From NCBI GenBank assembly GCA_016287755.1, contig JAEEWT010000015.1:1-64000 (forward strand): a stretch of 64,000 nt of DNA, written 5' to 3'. Positions within the stretch are counted from its first letter, which is position 1; each line of letters opens with the position of its first letter. The translations under genes were made by a program, and so were the position numbers. The notes below the pieces were generated by a model. That model searched no databases. It was given only the letters and a program-made list of their open reading frames with translations, and was not told where the DNA came from. The DNA is from Prevotella sp. GTDB lineage: Bacteria; Bacteroidota; Bacteroidia; Bacteroidales; Bacteroidaceae. Positions 10,460 through 19,617 of this stretch are shown in pieces.

Positions 10460-11596
10460 TTATAGGTCTTTTTTGTAACAACGGAGTCGTTTGTTGATAT
10501 GCGAATCGAAATACTGCCAGTTGCTCAGCACATGGGTATTCGTTTCCATCTGCGGCATGGCTTGCGCCCATTTGAAGCCATAGCGCTGGTATTGTTGCAC
10601 CAGACAGTTGAAAATCATGGCATTGGCTCCACGCGAGCGGTATTCGGGCAATACACCAATCAGCAGCATATCCACCGTATCGGCATGATGCCATTTAATC
10701 GCATCGATCAGGTGCCACCAGCCCAGCGGGAACAGTCGGCCGTTATGCGTCTTCTTCATGGCGGCGGAAAGCGATGGGAACGTAATGCCGAATCCCACCA
10801 TCTTGTTGTTATCATTGCCGTCAACCACCGTGCAGATCAAGTTCATATCCGCAATCTTGATATACTGATCCACTAGCTGATCCACCTTCTTGTCAGATAG
10901 CTGAGCGAAGCCATACAGATCCTTATAGGTGGCGTTCAGCAAGCGGAACACCTCTCGTCCATAGCCTTCCTTGAGCAGTTCGTGGCGTGTGAGCTTATGC
11001 ACATGCAGGTGGAAGCGCTGTTCGGCCATGCGGGCAATACGACTGATCTTTTCCGGCACCTGTTCCGGTACCTTTACCATGCACTGCACATAGTCGTTGT
11101 CTTTGAGGAACCCACCCATCTGCTCGATGTGCTTGGGGTAGTAGGAATAGTTATAGTGGGCATACATCGTACCGATGGTGTCGAAGCCCTCCACGAGCAT
11201 TCCCTCACGGTCGGTATCGGCAAAGCCCATCGGACCCACCATCTGGGTCATTCCCCGCTGGCGCCCCCAGTCCTCTACAGCATGAATCAGCGCCTTGCTC
11301 ACCTCAAGATCGTCGATGAAATCGAACCATCCGAACCTCACGATCTTCTTCTGCCAGCGCTCGTTAGCCTTGCGGTTGATGATGGCAGCGATACGCCCCA
11401 CCACCTTACCATCCTGCCAAGCCAGGAAATACCCCGCCTCGCAGTCTTCAAACGAGGCATTTCTATCATGCCTCAGCGTGTTCATCTCGTCAAAATGCAG
11501 ATAAGGCACATCATACGGGTCGTTTCTGTACAGGTCGTACCTGAACTGTATGAAGGTCTCAAGATCTTTCCTCGTCTTTACGCTCTTGATTTCCAT
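10460..11596 (-). CDS. GNAT-like N-acetyltransferase-fold protein (paralog A)
   Basis: GYFLAWQDGKVVGRIAAIINRKAN, MLLIGVLPEYRSRGANAMIF; closely similar to the next ORF. Confidence 0.6.
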   Translation of the reverse strand: MEIKSVKTRKDLETFIQFRYDLYRNDPYDVPYLHFDEMNTLRHDRNASFEDCEAGYFLAWQDGKVVGRIAAIINRKANERWQKKIVRFGWFDFIDDLEVSKALIHAVEDWGRQRGMTQMVGPMGFADTDREGMLVEGFDTIGTMYAHYNYSYYPKHIEQMGGFLKDNDYVQCMVKVPEQVPEKISRIARMAEQRFHLHVHKLTRHELLKEGYGREVFRLLNATYKDLYGFAQLSDKKVDQLVDQYIKIADMNLICTVVDGNDNNKMVGFGITFPSLSAAMKKTHNGRLFPLGWWHLIDAIKWHHADTVDMLLIGVLPEYRSRGANAMIFNCLVQQYQRYGFKWAQAMPQMETNTHVLSNWQYFDSHINKRLRCYKKDL

Positions 11597-11619
11597 AGAT
11601 GGTTTCGTGCAGACAATCC

Positions 11620-12777
11620 CTATGCTGTTGTTGATAGTTTCTTGATATAGCAGCGGCGGCGTTTATGCTGTTCTGTTTCCAGATACTGCCACTGACTTTG
11701 TACTTTCTCGTTTGTTTCCATTTCCACCTGACTCTCTCCCCAGATGAATCCGTATTTCTGATACCACGGTATGAGATATGCGAAGAGCAGCGCGTTTGCC
11801 CCTTTCATGCGGTATTCGGGTAAGATGCCCACCATCTCCAGATCCACATAATCAGTCTTGTGGAACTTCAGCGCGCGAATCAGGTGCCACCAGCCAAACG
11901 GAAGGAGCCGACCCCTGCAGCATTTCTGCACCGCCCGTGAAAGCGACGGCAGGGTGATACCCGCTCCCACTAACTTATGGTCGTCTGTGGTCCAGTCTTC
12001 TATCACCACAATCAGGTTCAGATCGGCCCACCGCAGGTACATATCAAGGTATTGCTTAATCTGCTTGTCAGAGAGTTCAGAAAAACCGTAGAGATCCTTG
12101 AAGGTCTCGTTGATCAAGTGGAACACCTTCAGTCCGTAGCCCCCCTGCACTTCCTTCATCGACAGTGAGCGGGCATGCAGGTTATAGCGTTTCTCGATCA
12201 TCTGCGCAATCTTGGCGAACTTCTCAGGAATCTGTTCCGGGATATAGATCTTGAACTCCACGTAGTCGTTATCTTTCTCCCATCCTCCCAGCTTCTCCAT
12301 GTGCTGCGGATAGTAAGGGTAGTTATAGATGGTGGCCATCGTACCCAACTGGTCGAAGCCCTCGGTAAGCATTCCCTCCGGGTCGAAATCCGTGAAGCCC
12401 AGCGGACCGATGATTTCTGTCATTCCCTTCTCCTTGGCATAGTCCTCTACAGCCTTGAACAAAGCGCCGCTCACCTCGATGTCATCCACGAAGTCGATCC
12501 AGCCGAAGCGAACGCTCTTTCTTTGCCAACGCTCATTGGCCTTATGATTGATGATTGCTGCTACACGACCCACCACCTTTCCCTCCTGGTAAGCCAGGAA
12601 ATACTCAGCCTCGCAGAAGTCGAAGGCGGCATTTTTCTTCTTGTCCAGCACGAACATATCGTCGCTGAACAGGTTGGGCGCATCATACTCGTTACCTTCG
12701 TAGAGGTCGTAGTGTAACTCCACGAATGCCTTCAGATCAGCTCTTGTCTCAACTCTTTTTATTTCTACAGATGCCAT
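11620..12777 (-). CDS. GNAT-like N-acetyltransferase-fold protein (paralog B)
   Basis: EYFLAYQEGKVVGRVAAIINHKANERWQRKSVRFGWIDFVDD, EMVGILPEYRMKGANALLFAYL. Confidence 0.6.
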   Translation of the reverse strand: MASVEIKRVETRADLKAFVELHYDLYEGNEYDAPNLFSDDMFVLDKKKNAAFDFCEAEYFLAYQEGKVVGRVAAIINHKANERWQRKSVRFGWIDFVDDIEVSGALFKAVEDYAKEKGMTEIIGPLGFTDFDPEGMLTEGFDQLGTMATIYNYPYYPQHMEKLGGWEKDNDYVEFKIYIPEQIPEKFAKIAQMIEKRYNLHARSLSMKEVQGGYGLKVFHLINETFKDLYGFSELSDKQIKQYLDMYLRWADLNLIVVIEDWTTDDHKLVGAGITLPSLSRAVQKCCRGRLLPFGWWHLIRALKFHKTDYVDLEMVGILPEYRMKGANALLFAYLIPWYQKYGFIWGESQVEMETNEKVQSQWQYLETEQHKRRRCYIKKLSTTA

Positions 12778-12912
12778 TTCCTTGATAATCTGATTTCATT
12801 TGGCAAAGATACGGATTTTTTATGAAACGGCCAAATTATAAGGGCTGTAGAGCGCAAAAATCCTTTAACGGGAGCGGGTCCAAATGTTAAAAAACACTGA
12901 ACGCCGTAGACG

Positions 12913-13022
12913 CTACCAGCGTTTGACGTTCCCGCTATCAGAGAATGACGTTCCCACTATCAGCGTTTGAGGCACTTTCAATGGGAAACTGCCATAGTTT
13001 CAATCGCAAAGTGCCATAGTTT
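12913..13022. repeat. Five tandem units of exactly 22 bp (three type A, two type B)
   Basis: CTACCAGCGTTTGACGTTCCCG / CTATCAGAGAATGACGTTCCCA / CTATCAGCGTTTGAGGCACTTT / CAATGGGAAACTGCCATAGTTT / CAATCGCAAAGTGCCATAGTTT. Confidence 0.85.
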
Positions 13023-13047
13023 TTAGCCGTGCTCAGCAAATCATTTC

Positions 13048-13120
13048 TCCTTCCTCCATCGTCCTTCGTCCTTCCTCCATCGTCCTTCGTCCTTCCTCCA
13101 TCGACCATCGTCCTTCCTCG
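13048..13120. repeat. 21-bp tandem repeat, three full copies plus a partial
   Basis: TCCTTCCTCCATCGTCCTTCG x2, TCCTTCCTCCATCGACCATCG, TCCTTCCTCG. Confidence 0.95.
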
Positions 13121-13132
13121 AAAAACAAAAAA

Positions 13133-13336
13133 CTTACAATCCAACTTTCCAACAATCTTACATTAAGCACCTTCTCACTTTTTGCGGTTGCAGATTGTCA
13201 AAATTGGAACGTCAAATCAAAGTGATTATAAGTATTATAATTCTATATTAATATATAATATAAATATTATATATAATATAGGACATTGATTCCCGCACTT
13301 CAAAAACACCTTAATGTAAGAAAGTTGGAATGTAAG
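13133..13336. repeat. Interrupted inverted repeat around an AT-rich core
   Basis: Arms CTTACAATCCAACTTTCC...TCTTACATTAAG (13133-13167) and CTTAATGTAAGAAAGTTGGAATGTAAG (13310-13336); core rich in TATAATATAAATATTATATA. Confidence 0.65.
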
Positions 13337-13428
13337 AATGTAAGAAAATGCCCAAACGCTCATTTTTTCAGATACCTTTTGGCGGTTTCAGTATTTTGTT
13401 GTAACTTTGTGTCACCAAACAAGAAGCA

Positions 13429-14340
13429 GTGACCAAGATGAAGCAGAGCGGGCGCGATGTGGCAAAAGCCTACCAGCGGTATTTGAAGCTGGAGAGGAAC
13501 TTCACGGTAAATACCGTGGATGCATACATGCGTGACCTGCAGAAGCTGGTGGATTACCTGCGTGCTGAGGGTATTGACCCGGTGGAAGTGAAGTTGGAGG
13601 ACCTGCAGCACTTTGCGGCCTCGCTGCACGATATTGGTATTTCACCGCGCTCCCAATGCCGCATCCTGAGCGGTGTGCGGGCGTTCTATCGTTTCCTGTT
13701 CGTTGACGGCTGGGTAGATAGTGATCCGTCGGAGCTGTTGGAATCGCCGCAGATAGGTGAACACCTGCCCGAGGTGCTCTCTACCGAGGAGGTGGACATC
13801 CTGGAAAAGGCCATCGACCTGTCGAAATGGGAAGGTCATCGTAACAAAGCCATTATCGAAGTACTTTTTTCCTGCGGACTGCGAGTGAGTGAACTGGTGA
13901 ACCTGAAACTGTCGAACCTCTATCTCGACGAGGAGTTCCTGCGGGTAGAGGGAAAGGGAAGGAAGGAACGCTTGGTACCCATTTCTCCACGAGCCATCAA
14001 GGAACTGGGCTATTGGTTTGACGACCGCTGCAGGATGGACATCAAACCTGGCGAGGAGGACTATGTGTTCCTGAACCGAAGGGGAGCCCATCTCACCCGC
14101 ACCATGATCCTGATCATGATTAAACGACTGGCTGAGGAGGCTGGAATACACAAAACCATCTCGCCACATACCCTCCGGCATTCTTTTGCCACGGCACTCT
14201 TAGAGGGCGGAGCCGACCTGCGTGCCATTCAGGCCATGCTCGGTCATGAATCCATTGGAACCACCGAGATCTATACACATATTGATACACACACATTGCG
14301 CGAGGAAATACTGAATCACCATCCAAGGAACATGCGGTGA
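13429..14340 (+). CDS. xerD: Site-specific tyrosine recombinase XerD-like
   Basis: FSCGLRVSELVNLKLSNL, HTLRHSFATALLEGGADLRAIQAMLGHESIGTTEIYTHID. Confidence 0.93.
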   Translation: MTKMKQSGRDVAKAYQRYLKLERNFTVNTVDAYMRDLQKLVDYLRAEGIDPVEVKLEDLQHFAASLHDIGISPRSQCRILSGVRAFYRFLFVDGWVDSDPSELLESPQIGEHLPEVLSTEEVDILEKAIDLSKWEGHRNKAIIEVLFSCGLRVSELVNLKLSNLYLDEEFLRVEGKGRKERLVPISPRAIKELGYWFDDRCRMDIKPGEEDYVFLNRRGAHLTRTMILIMIKRLAEEAGIHKTISPHTLRHSFATALLEGGADLRAIQAMLGHESIGTTEIYTHIDTHTLREEILNHHPRNMR

Positions 14341-14453
14341 TTTATTGTTTTATAATGTTAAATTATCGTTTTTCGATAAATTATTATTGAAAACATTTGG
14401 TTGTTTCAAAAAACGTTTGTACTTTTGCAAACGAAATAACAACTATAAATGGA

Positions 14454-15104
14454 ATGAAGACAAAACTGAATATTATTTGTGGACTCATCTTTGTGGTGAT
14501 TATAGCAAGCTGTATGGGTGCGGCGTTCGACTTCAACATCGGAAGGAACGAAGCAAACCACGATATGGGGGTACAGGTTGACAATGCTGAGCAACAGGTA
14601 CTTGATGCCGATCTGGTGGAGCTGATTCCACTTGGCGACAAGCGTACAGCCGTGAAAGTGAAGAATGCCACCACAGGAAAGGAAATCAATGCCTGGCCGA
14701 CAAAGATGTATGTAGAGACAGATTCGTACGAACCCAAGAGCACAGGGGCTTATCTGCTGGAGACATTCGCTGCCGTTATCGGCCTGATCGGTTTTGTGGG
14801 CGGAATGTTCACATTCATCTGGTTTATCATCAGGGTAAACGGCAGTCATATATTCGACAGGAAGAACATCGTCCTGCTTCGGATTACAGGTACAGGACTG
14901 CTTGTCTATGGTGTTATATCTATGGTGTGGAGCATACTGACACGCATCCATACCGTGGCAGCTTTCTCGCTCGACGGCTATGCTAACAACTGGCTGGGAG
15001 GACTTGAATACGCCCCGATTCTCTTAGGACTCATCGCGTTCGTGGCAGCACAGGTGTTTGCCATGGCTCATCAAATGAAAGAAGACCAGGAATTAACGAT
15101 TTAA
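14454..15104 (+). CDS. DUF2975-like membrane protein
   Basis: Four hydrophobic segments; RVNGSHIFDRKNIVLLRITGTGLLVYG; immediately followed by a small Cro/CI-type HTH gene. Confidence 0.65.
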   Translation: MKTKLNIICGLIFVVIIASCMGAAFDFNIGRNEANHDMGVQVDNAEQQVLDADLVELIPLGDKRTAVKVKNATTGKEINAWPTKMYVETDSYEPKSTGAYLLETFAAVIGLIGFVGGMFTFIWFIIRVNGSHIFDRKNIVLLRITGTGLLVYGVISMVWSILTRIHTVAAFSLDGYANNWLGGLEYAPILLGLIAFVAAQVFAMAHQMKEDQELTI

Positions 15105-15108
15105 GGCT

Positions 15109-15333
15109 ATGGGTAGGATTATAGTAAACTTGGACGTGGAGATGGCGAAGCGGAAGATCGCACTGGGCGAACTGGCCGAGAAAGTGGGGTTGACGCCTGC
15201 GAACCTCTCGATCCTGAAAACAGGGAAGGCCCGGGCCATACGCTTCTCTACCCTCGAGACGATTTGTCGTGAGCTGGGCTGTCAGCCGGGGGATATCCTG
15301 GAGTACAGGGAAGAAAATGATGAGGATGTGTAG
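15109..15333 (+). CDS. Small XRE/Cro-CI family HTH regulator (YozG-like)
   Basis: MAKRKIALGELAEKVGLTPANLSILKTGKARAIRFSTLETICRELGCQPGDILEY. Confidence 0.85.
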   Translation: MGRIIVNLDVEMAKRKIALGELAEKVGLTPANLSILKTGKARAIRFSTLETICRELGCQPGDILEYREENDEDV

Positions 15334-15411
15334 TTTTTCCTTATCATGGATAGTCTAATGAATAAAGAGAGTTCAATTTTCGGATATTAATCATTTATTA
15401 AATATAGTATT

Positions 15412-18222
15412 ATGCGTTTAAGAAAACTTTTCATGATGGCATTTCTCTTCATCGCCGTATGTGCTACGGCGCAGCAAATGCCACAACTTCCAGTTGACAA
15501 AGACGTGAGGATTGGTAAACTGGACAACGGACTGACTTATTACATCCGTTACAACAACTGGCCGGAAAACCGGGCCGAGTTCTACATCGCACAGAAAGTG
15601 GGATCTATCCAGGAGAATGAAGACCAGCGCGGACTGGCTCACTTCCTGGAGCACATGTGCTTCAACGGTACGCAGAATTTCCCCGGTAACGAGGTGATGC
15701 GCTACTGCGAGAGCATTGGTGTGCAGTTTGGTGTTGACCTGAATGCCTACACCAGCTACGACCGTACTGTGTACAATATCTCGAATGTGCCTACGGCCAG
15801 AACAGGTGCTCAGGACAGCTGTCTGCTGATTTTGCACGACTGGGCTGACGGTCTGCTTCTCGAACCCGAGGAGATTGACAAGGAGCGTGGTGTGATCCAT
15901 GAGGAATGGCGCCTGCACAGTACTGCCCAGGGTCGTATGATGGAACGCAGTCTGCCCAAGCTCTATCCGGGTAGTAAGTACGGACAGCGCTATCCTATCG
16001 GTTTGATGGAGGTGGTTGACAACTTCAAGCCGCAGACTTTGCGCGACTACTACGAGAAATGGTACCACCCAGGTAACCAGGCTATCATCGTGGTGGGTGA
16101 TGTGGATGTTGACCGCATCGAAGGTAAGATCAAGGAACTGTTCGGTGGTATCAAGACACCTGAGAATCCCGCACCCGTGTTGGATGAGCAGGTTCCTGAC
16201 AACGATACACCTATTTATATTGTTGAGAAGGACAAGGAGCAGAAAACCAATGGCGTGGAAATGATGATCAAGCACGATGCCTTCCCCGACTCTTTGAAGA
16301 ACACCGTGGCTTATGTCTTGAACAACTACATCAGAGGACGTGCCATGGATATGCTCAACGACCGTTTGAGCGAGCTTGCTCAACAGCCCGACTGTCCTTT
16401 CGTGAGTGCTTGGATTTCTGACGGCAGATATGTCTACTCAAAGACGAAGGAGGCACTCGACATCGATGTGTCACCGAAGGACGGAAAGCTGGAGGCTGCT
16501 TTGGCTGCCGCATTCAACGAGGCTCGCCGTGCAGCAGAGTTCGGCTTCACAGCCACAGAGTTCCAGCGCTCGAAGTCTGACTACGAGAGCTTTATCGAGA
16601 AACAGTACAGTAACAAGGACAAGCGTACCAACGCACAGTTCGTGAACGACTACGTGGAGAACTTCTTGGAACATGATCCGATTGCATCGATTGATGATTA
16701 CTACGCGCTCTGGAAACAGATTATTCCTGCTATTCCTGTGGATTTGGTGAATCAGTATATGAAGGAGCTCGTTCCCGCATCAGATACGAACTTAGTGGTG
16801 ATTACCATGCTCAGCGAGAAGGAAGGAAACGTGTATCCCACAGAGGCTTCTCTGAAGAAGGCTGTTGATGAGGCACGTGCCGAAAAGCTCACTGCATATG
16901 TGGATAATGTAAAGGATGAGCCGTTGATGACAACACTGCCTAAACGTGGTGCTATCCTGGAGACCAAGAAGAGTGATAAGTTCGACTATCAGACGCTGCT
17001 TCTCTCAAATGGTGTGAAGGTAGTGCTGAAGAAGACCGACTACAAGAAGGACCAGGTGCTCCTGAGTGGCTCATCAGAAGGTGGCTCCTCACTCTATACG
17101 GAAAAGGATATTCCTAACCTGAGTATGTTCAACCAGGTAGTCAACGCCAGCGGATTGGGTAGCTTCTCTTCTACCGAACTGAGGAAGGCCTTGGCTGGAA
17201 AGATTGCCAGTGCCAGCATCAGTCTGGGAGAGCGTAAGCAATCGGTTAGCGGTAGCTCTACACCTACGGATATGGAGACCATGTTCCAGCTGATCTACCT
17301 GTACTTCACCAAGATACAGAAAGACCAGAAGTCGTTCGACAACTTGATGAATACCATGGAACTGCAGCTGAAGAACAAAGCCAGCGATCCGATGCAGGTG
17401 TTCCAGGATTCTGTTATAGCCACGGTGCAAAATCATAACAAATGGGCTACACCGATTGATCTGAAGGGCTTGAAGAAGGTGAACTACGACCGTATCCTGC
17501 AGATCGCCAAGGAGCGTTTCAGCTATGCCGACGGCTATACCTTTACCATTATCGGTAACTTCGAGGAGGATTCTATCCGTCCGCTCATTGAAACCTACCT
17601 CGCTTCACTGCCCGTAAACGGTAATGTGAAGAAGAGTCATAAGGTGGTTGAAGTTGCGAAAGGTAACATCAAAAACAGCTTCAAACGGAAGATGGAAACT
17701 CCGCAGGCTATTTCTGCGATGATTTGGACCAACGAGGATATGGAGTATAACCTGGAGAATGTGGTTAAGGCCGACATGGCAGGACAGCTGCTCATGATGA
17801 TCTACCTGAAGAAGATCCGCGAGGAAGCCAGTGCAGCATATACATGTAGCGCACAGGGTCAGTTCCAGCGTGACGAGTTTGATAAGATGGCCATGATTCA
17901 GGTGGTTTGCCCGATGAAACCGGAGAAATCTGACGAGGCCCTGAAGATCATGAGCGAGGAGGTTCCCGCCCTGGCTAAGAGCTGTGATGCCGACATGCTG
18001 ACCAAGGTGAAGGAGTATATGCTGAAGAGCTTCGATGATGCTACCCAGACCAATAGCTATTGGAAGAGCATTGTTGATAACAACCGCATGTTCGGTCTTG
18101 ACTTCCATACCAACTTCAAGAAAGTGGTGGAGGCTCAGACTCCCGAGAGCATCTGCAAGTTCATGCAGGAGTTCCTGAAGCCGGGTAACAAGATAGAAGT
18201 TACCATTATGCCGAAGGAGTAG
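15412..18222 (+). CDS. M16 family metallopeptidase (insulinase/pitrilysin type), secreted
   Basis: Signal peptide; HFLEHMCFNGTQNFPGNE (HxxEH), duplicated M16 domains. Confidence 0.95.
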   Translation: MRLRKLFMMAFLFIAVCATAQQMPQLPVDKDVRIGKLDNGLTYYIRYNNWPENRAEFYIAQKVGSIQENEDQRGLAHFLEHMCFNGTQNFPGNEVMRYCESIGVQFGVDLNAYTSYDRTVYNISNVPTARTGAQDSCLLILHDWADGLLLEPEEIDKERGVIHEEWRLHSTAQGRMMERSLPKLYPGSKYGQRYPIGLMEVVDNFKPQTLRDYYEKWYHPGNQAIIVVGDVDVDRIEGKIKELFGGIKTPENPAPVLDEQVPDNDTPIYIVEKDKEQKTNGVEMMIKHDAFPDSLKNTVAYVLNNYIRGRAMDMLNDRLSELAQQPDCPFVSAWISDGRYVYSKTKEALDIDVSPKDGKLEAALAAAFNEARRAAEFGFTATEFQRSKSDYESFIEKQYSNKDKRTNAQFVNDYVENFLEHDPIASIDDYYALWKQIIPAIPVDLVNQYMKELVPASDTNLVVITMLSEKEGNVYPTEASLKKAVDEARAEKLTAYVDNVKDEPLMTTLPKRGAILETKKSDKFDYQTLLLSNGVKVVLKKTDYKKDQVLLSGSSEGGSSLYTEKDIPNLSMFNQVVNASGLGSFSSTELRKALAGKIASASISLGERKQSVSGSSTPTDMETMFQLIYLYFTKIQKDQKSFDNLMNTMELQLKNKASDPMQVFQDSVIATVQNHNKWATPIDLKGLKKVNYDRILQIAKERFSYADGYTFTIIGNFEEDSIRPLIETYLASLPVNGNVKKSHKVVEVAKGNIKNSFKRKMETPQAISAMIWTNEDMEYNLENVVKADMAGQLLMMIYLKKIREEASAAYTCSAQGQFQRDEFDKMAMIQVVCPMKPEKSDEALKIMSEEVPALAKSCDADMLTKVKEYMLKSFDDATQTNSYWKSIVDNNRMFGLDFHTNFKKVVEAQTPESICKFMQEFLKPGNKIEVTIMPKE

Positions 18223-18326
18223 TATACCTATAGATAGTGAGAATCCATAAATAATTCTGATTTTCTTTTGAGAATCCCCAAAATTGCCGTACCTTTGCAC
18301 CCTAATATTTATTAAGGTGTAAAGGT

Positions 18327-19583
18327 ATGGCTTATTTATTTACTTCAGAATCCGTTTCAGAGGGACATCCCGACAAGGTGTCCGACCAGATTTCCGATGC
18401 ATTGCTCGATCAGTTCCTGGCATACGACGATAAGGCGCGTTGTGCCATCGAGACTTTTGTAACTACCGGACAGGCGGTGATCATGGGTGAGGTGCACTCT
18501 GATGCCTATATCGACCTGCAGACCATCGCCCGTAAGACGATCAAGAAAATCGGATATACAAAGAGTGAATACCAGTTCGATGGTGACTCTTGCGGAATCC
18601 TTACCAGTATCCATGAGCAGAGCGTGGATATCAACAGGGGTGTTGACAAGGCGGATGCTGATGATCAGGGCGCTGGCGACCAGGGTATGATGTTTGGTTA
18701 TGCCGTGAATGAAACAGAGAACCTGATGCCTGTAAGTCTTGACCTTGCACACTTGATTATGCGAACCTTGGCTGATATCCGCAAGGAAGGGAAGGTGATG
18801 ACTTACCTTCGTCCGGATGCAAAGAGTCAGGTAACGGTGGAATACTCTGACGAGGGTGTTCCCCAGCGCATCGATACCATCGTTGTCTCTACACAACATG
18901 ACGAGTTCGACGAGGATGAGGCCATGCTCAACCGTATCAAGGATGATGTCATCAATATTCTGATTCCGCGGGTAAAGCAACAGATTCATTCTCAGAAGGT
19001 GCTCGATCTCTTCGGATTCGATATCAACTACCTGGTGAACCCCACAGGAAAATTCGTCATCGGCGGTCCTCATGGGGATACGGGTCTTACAGGGCGTAAG
19101 ATCATTGTTGATACCTATGGTGGAAAGGGTGCTCATGGAGGTGGTGCCTTCTCGGGCAAGGACTCATCAAAGGTGGATCGCTCTGCTGCCTATGCTGCCC
19201 GTTACATCGCCAAGAACATGGTGGCTGCCGGTGTGGCCGATGAGATGTTGGTACAGTTGAGCTACGCTATCGGTGTGGCTAAACCCGTAAGCATCTATGT
19301 GAACACGTATGGGAAGAGTCATGTAAACATGCCCGACAGTGAGATAGCTAACCGTATTGGAAAGATGTTCGACCTGCGTCCGAAAGCCATCGAGCGCATG
19401 CTGAAACTTCGTCAGCCGATGTATCTGGAGACTGCAGCCTATGGACATATGGGTCGCAAGAACGAGGTGGTGAAGAAGACATTCACCAGTTTCTACCACG
19501 AAACCAAGACCATCGAGGTGGAGCTCTTCACTTGGGAGAAGCTCGACCGGGTGGATGAGATCCGTAAGGCATTCTTCGGCTGA
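18327..19583 (+). CDS. metK: S-adenosylmethionine synthetase
   Basis: [47 protein letters not shown]. Confidence 0.97.
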   Translation: MAYLFTSESVSEGHPDKVSDQISDALLDQFLAYDDKARCAIETFVTTGQAVIMGEVHSDAYIDLQTIARKTIKKIGYTKSEYQFDGDSCGILTSIHEQSVDINRGVDKADADDQGAGDQGMMFGYAVNETENLMPVSLDLAHLIMRTLADIRKEGKVMTYLRPDAKSQVTVEYSDEGVPQRIDTIVVSTQHDEFDEDEAMLNRIKDDVINILIPRVKQQIHSQKVLDLFGFDINYLVNPTGKFVIGGPHGDTGLTGRKIIVDTYGGKGAHGGGAFSGKDSSKVDRSAAYAARYIAKNMVAAGVADEMLVQLSYAIGVAKPVSIYVNTYGKSHVNMPDSEIANRIGKMFDLRPKAIERMLKLRQPMYLETAAYGHMGRKNEVVKKTFTSFYHETKTIEVELFTWEKLDRVDEIRKAFFG

Positions 19584-19617
19584 TTAGATTCCCGTTTCAC
19601 CATCCGTAGGCAGAAAG

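Noticed and set aside
13048-13120. Possible CRISPR array
   Set aside because: Repeats are directly adjacent with no unique spacers, and no cas genes are present.
12938-13144. 68-aa minus-strand ORF with GGRTKDDGGRTKDD repeat
   Set aside because: Translation of the 21-bp tandem repeat (21 is a multiple of 3); no independent sign of coding.
13220-13290. dif-like Xer site in the AT-rich core upstream of xerD
   Set aside because: ATAATTCTATATTAATATA only loosely resembles a dif core and the area is low-complexity; not separable from chance by eye.
15418-16383. 321-aa minus-strand ORF antisense to the M16 peptidase
   Set aside because: Shadow ORF opposite the HxxEH-containing gene.
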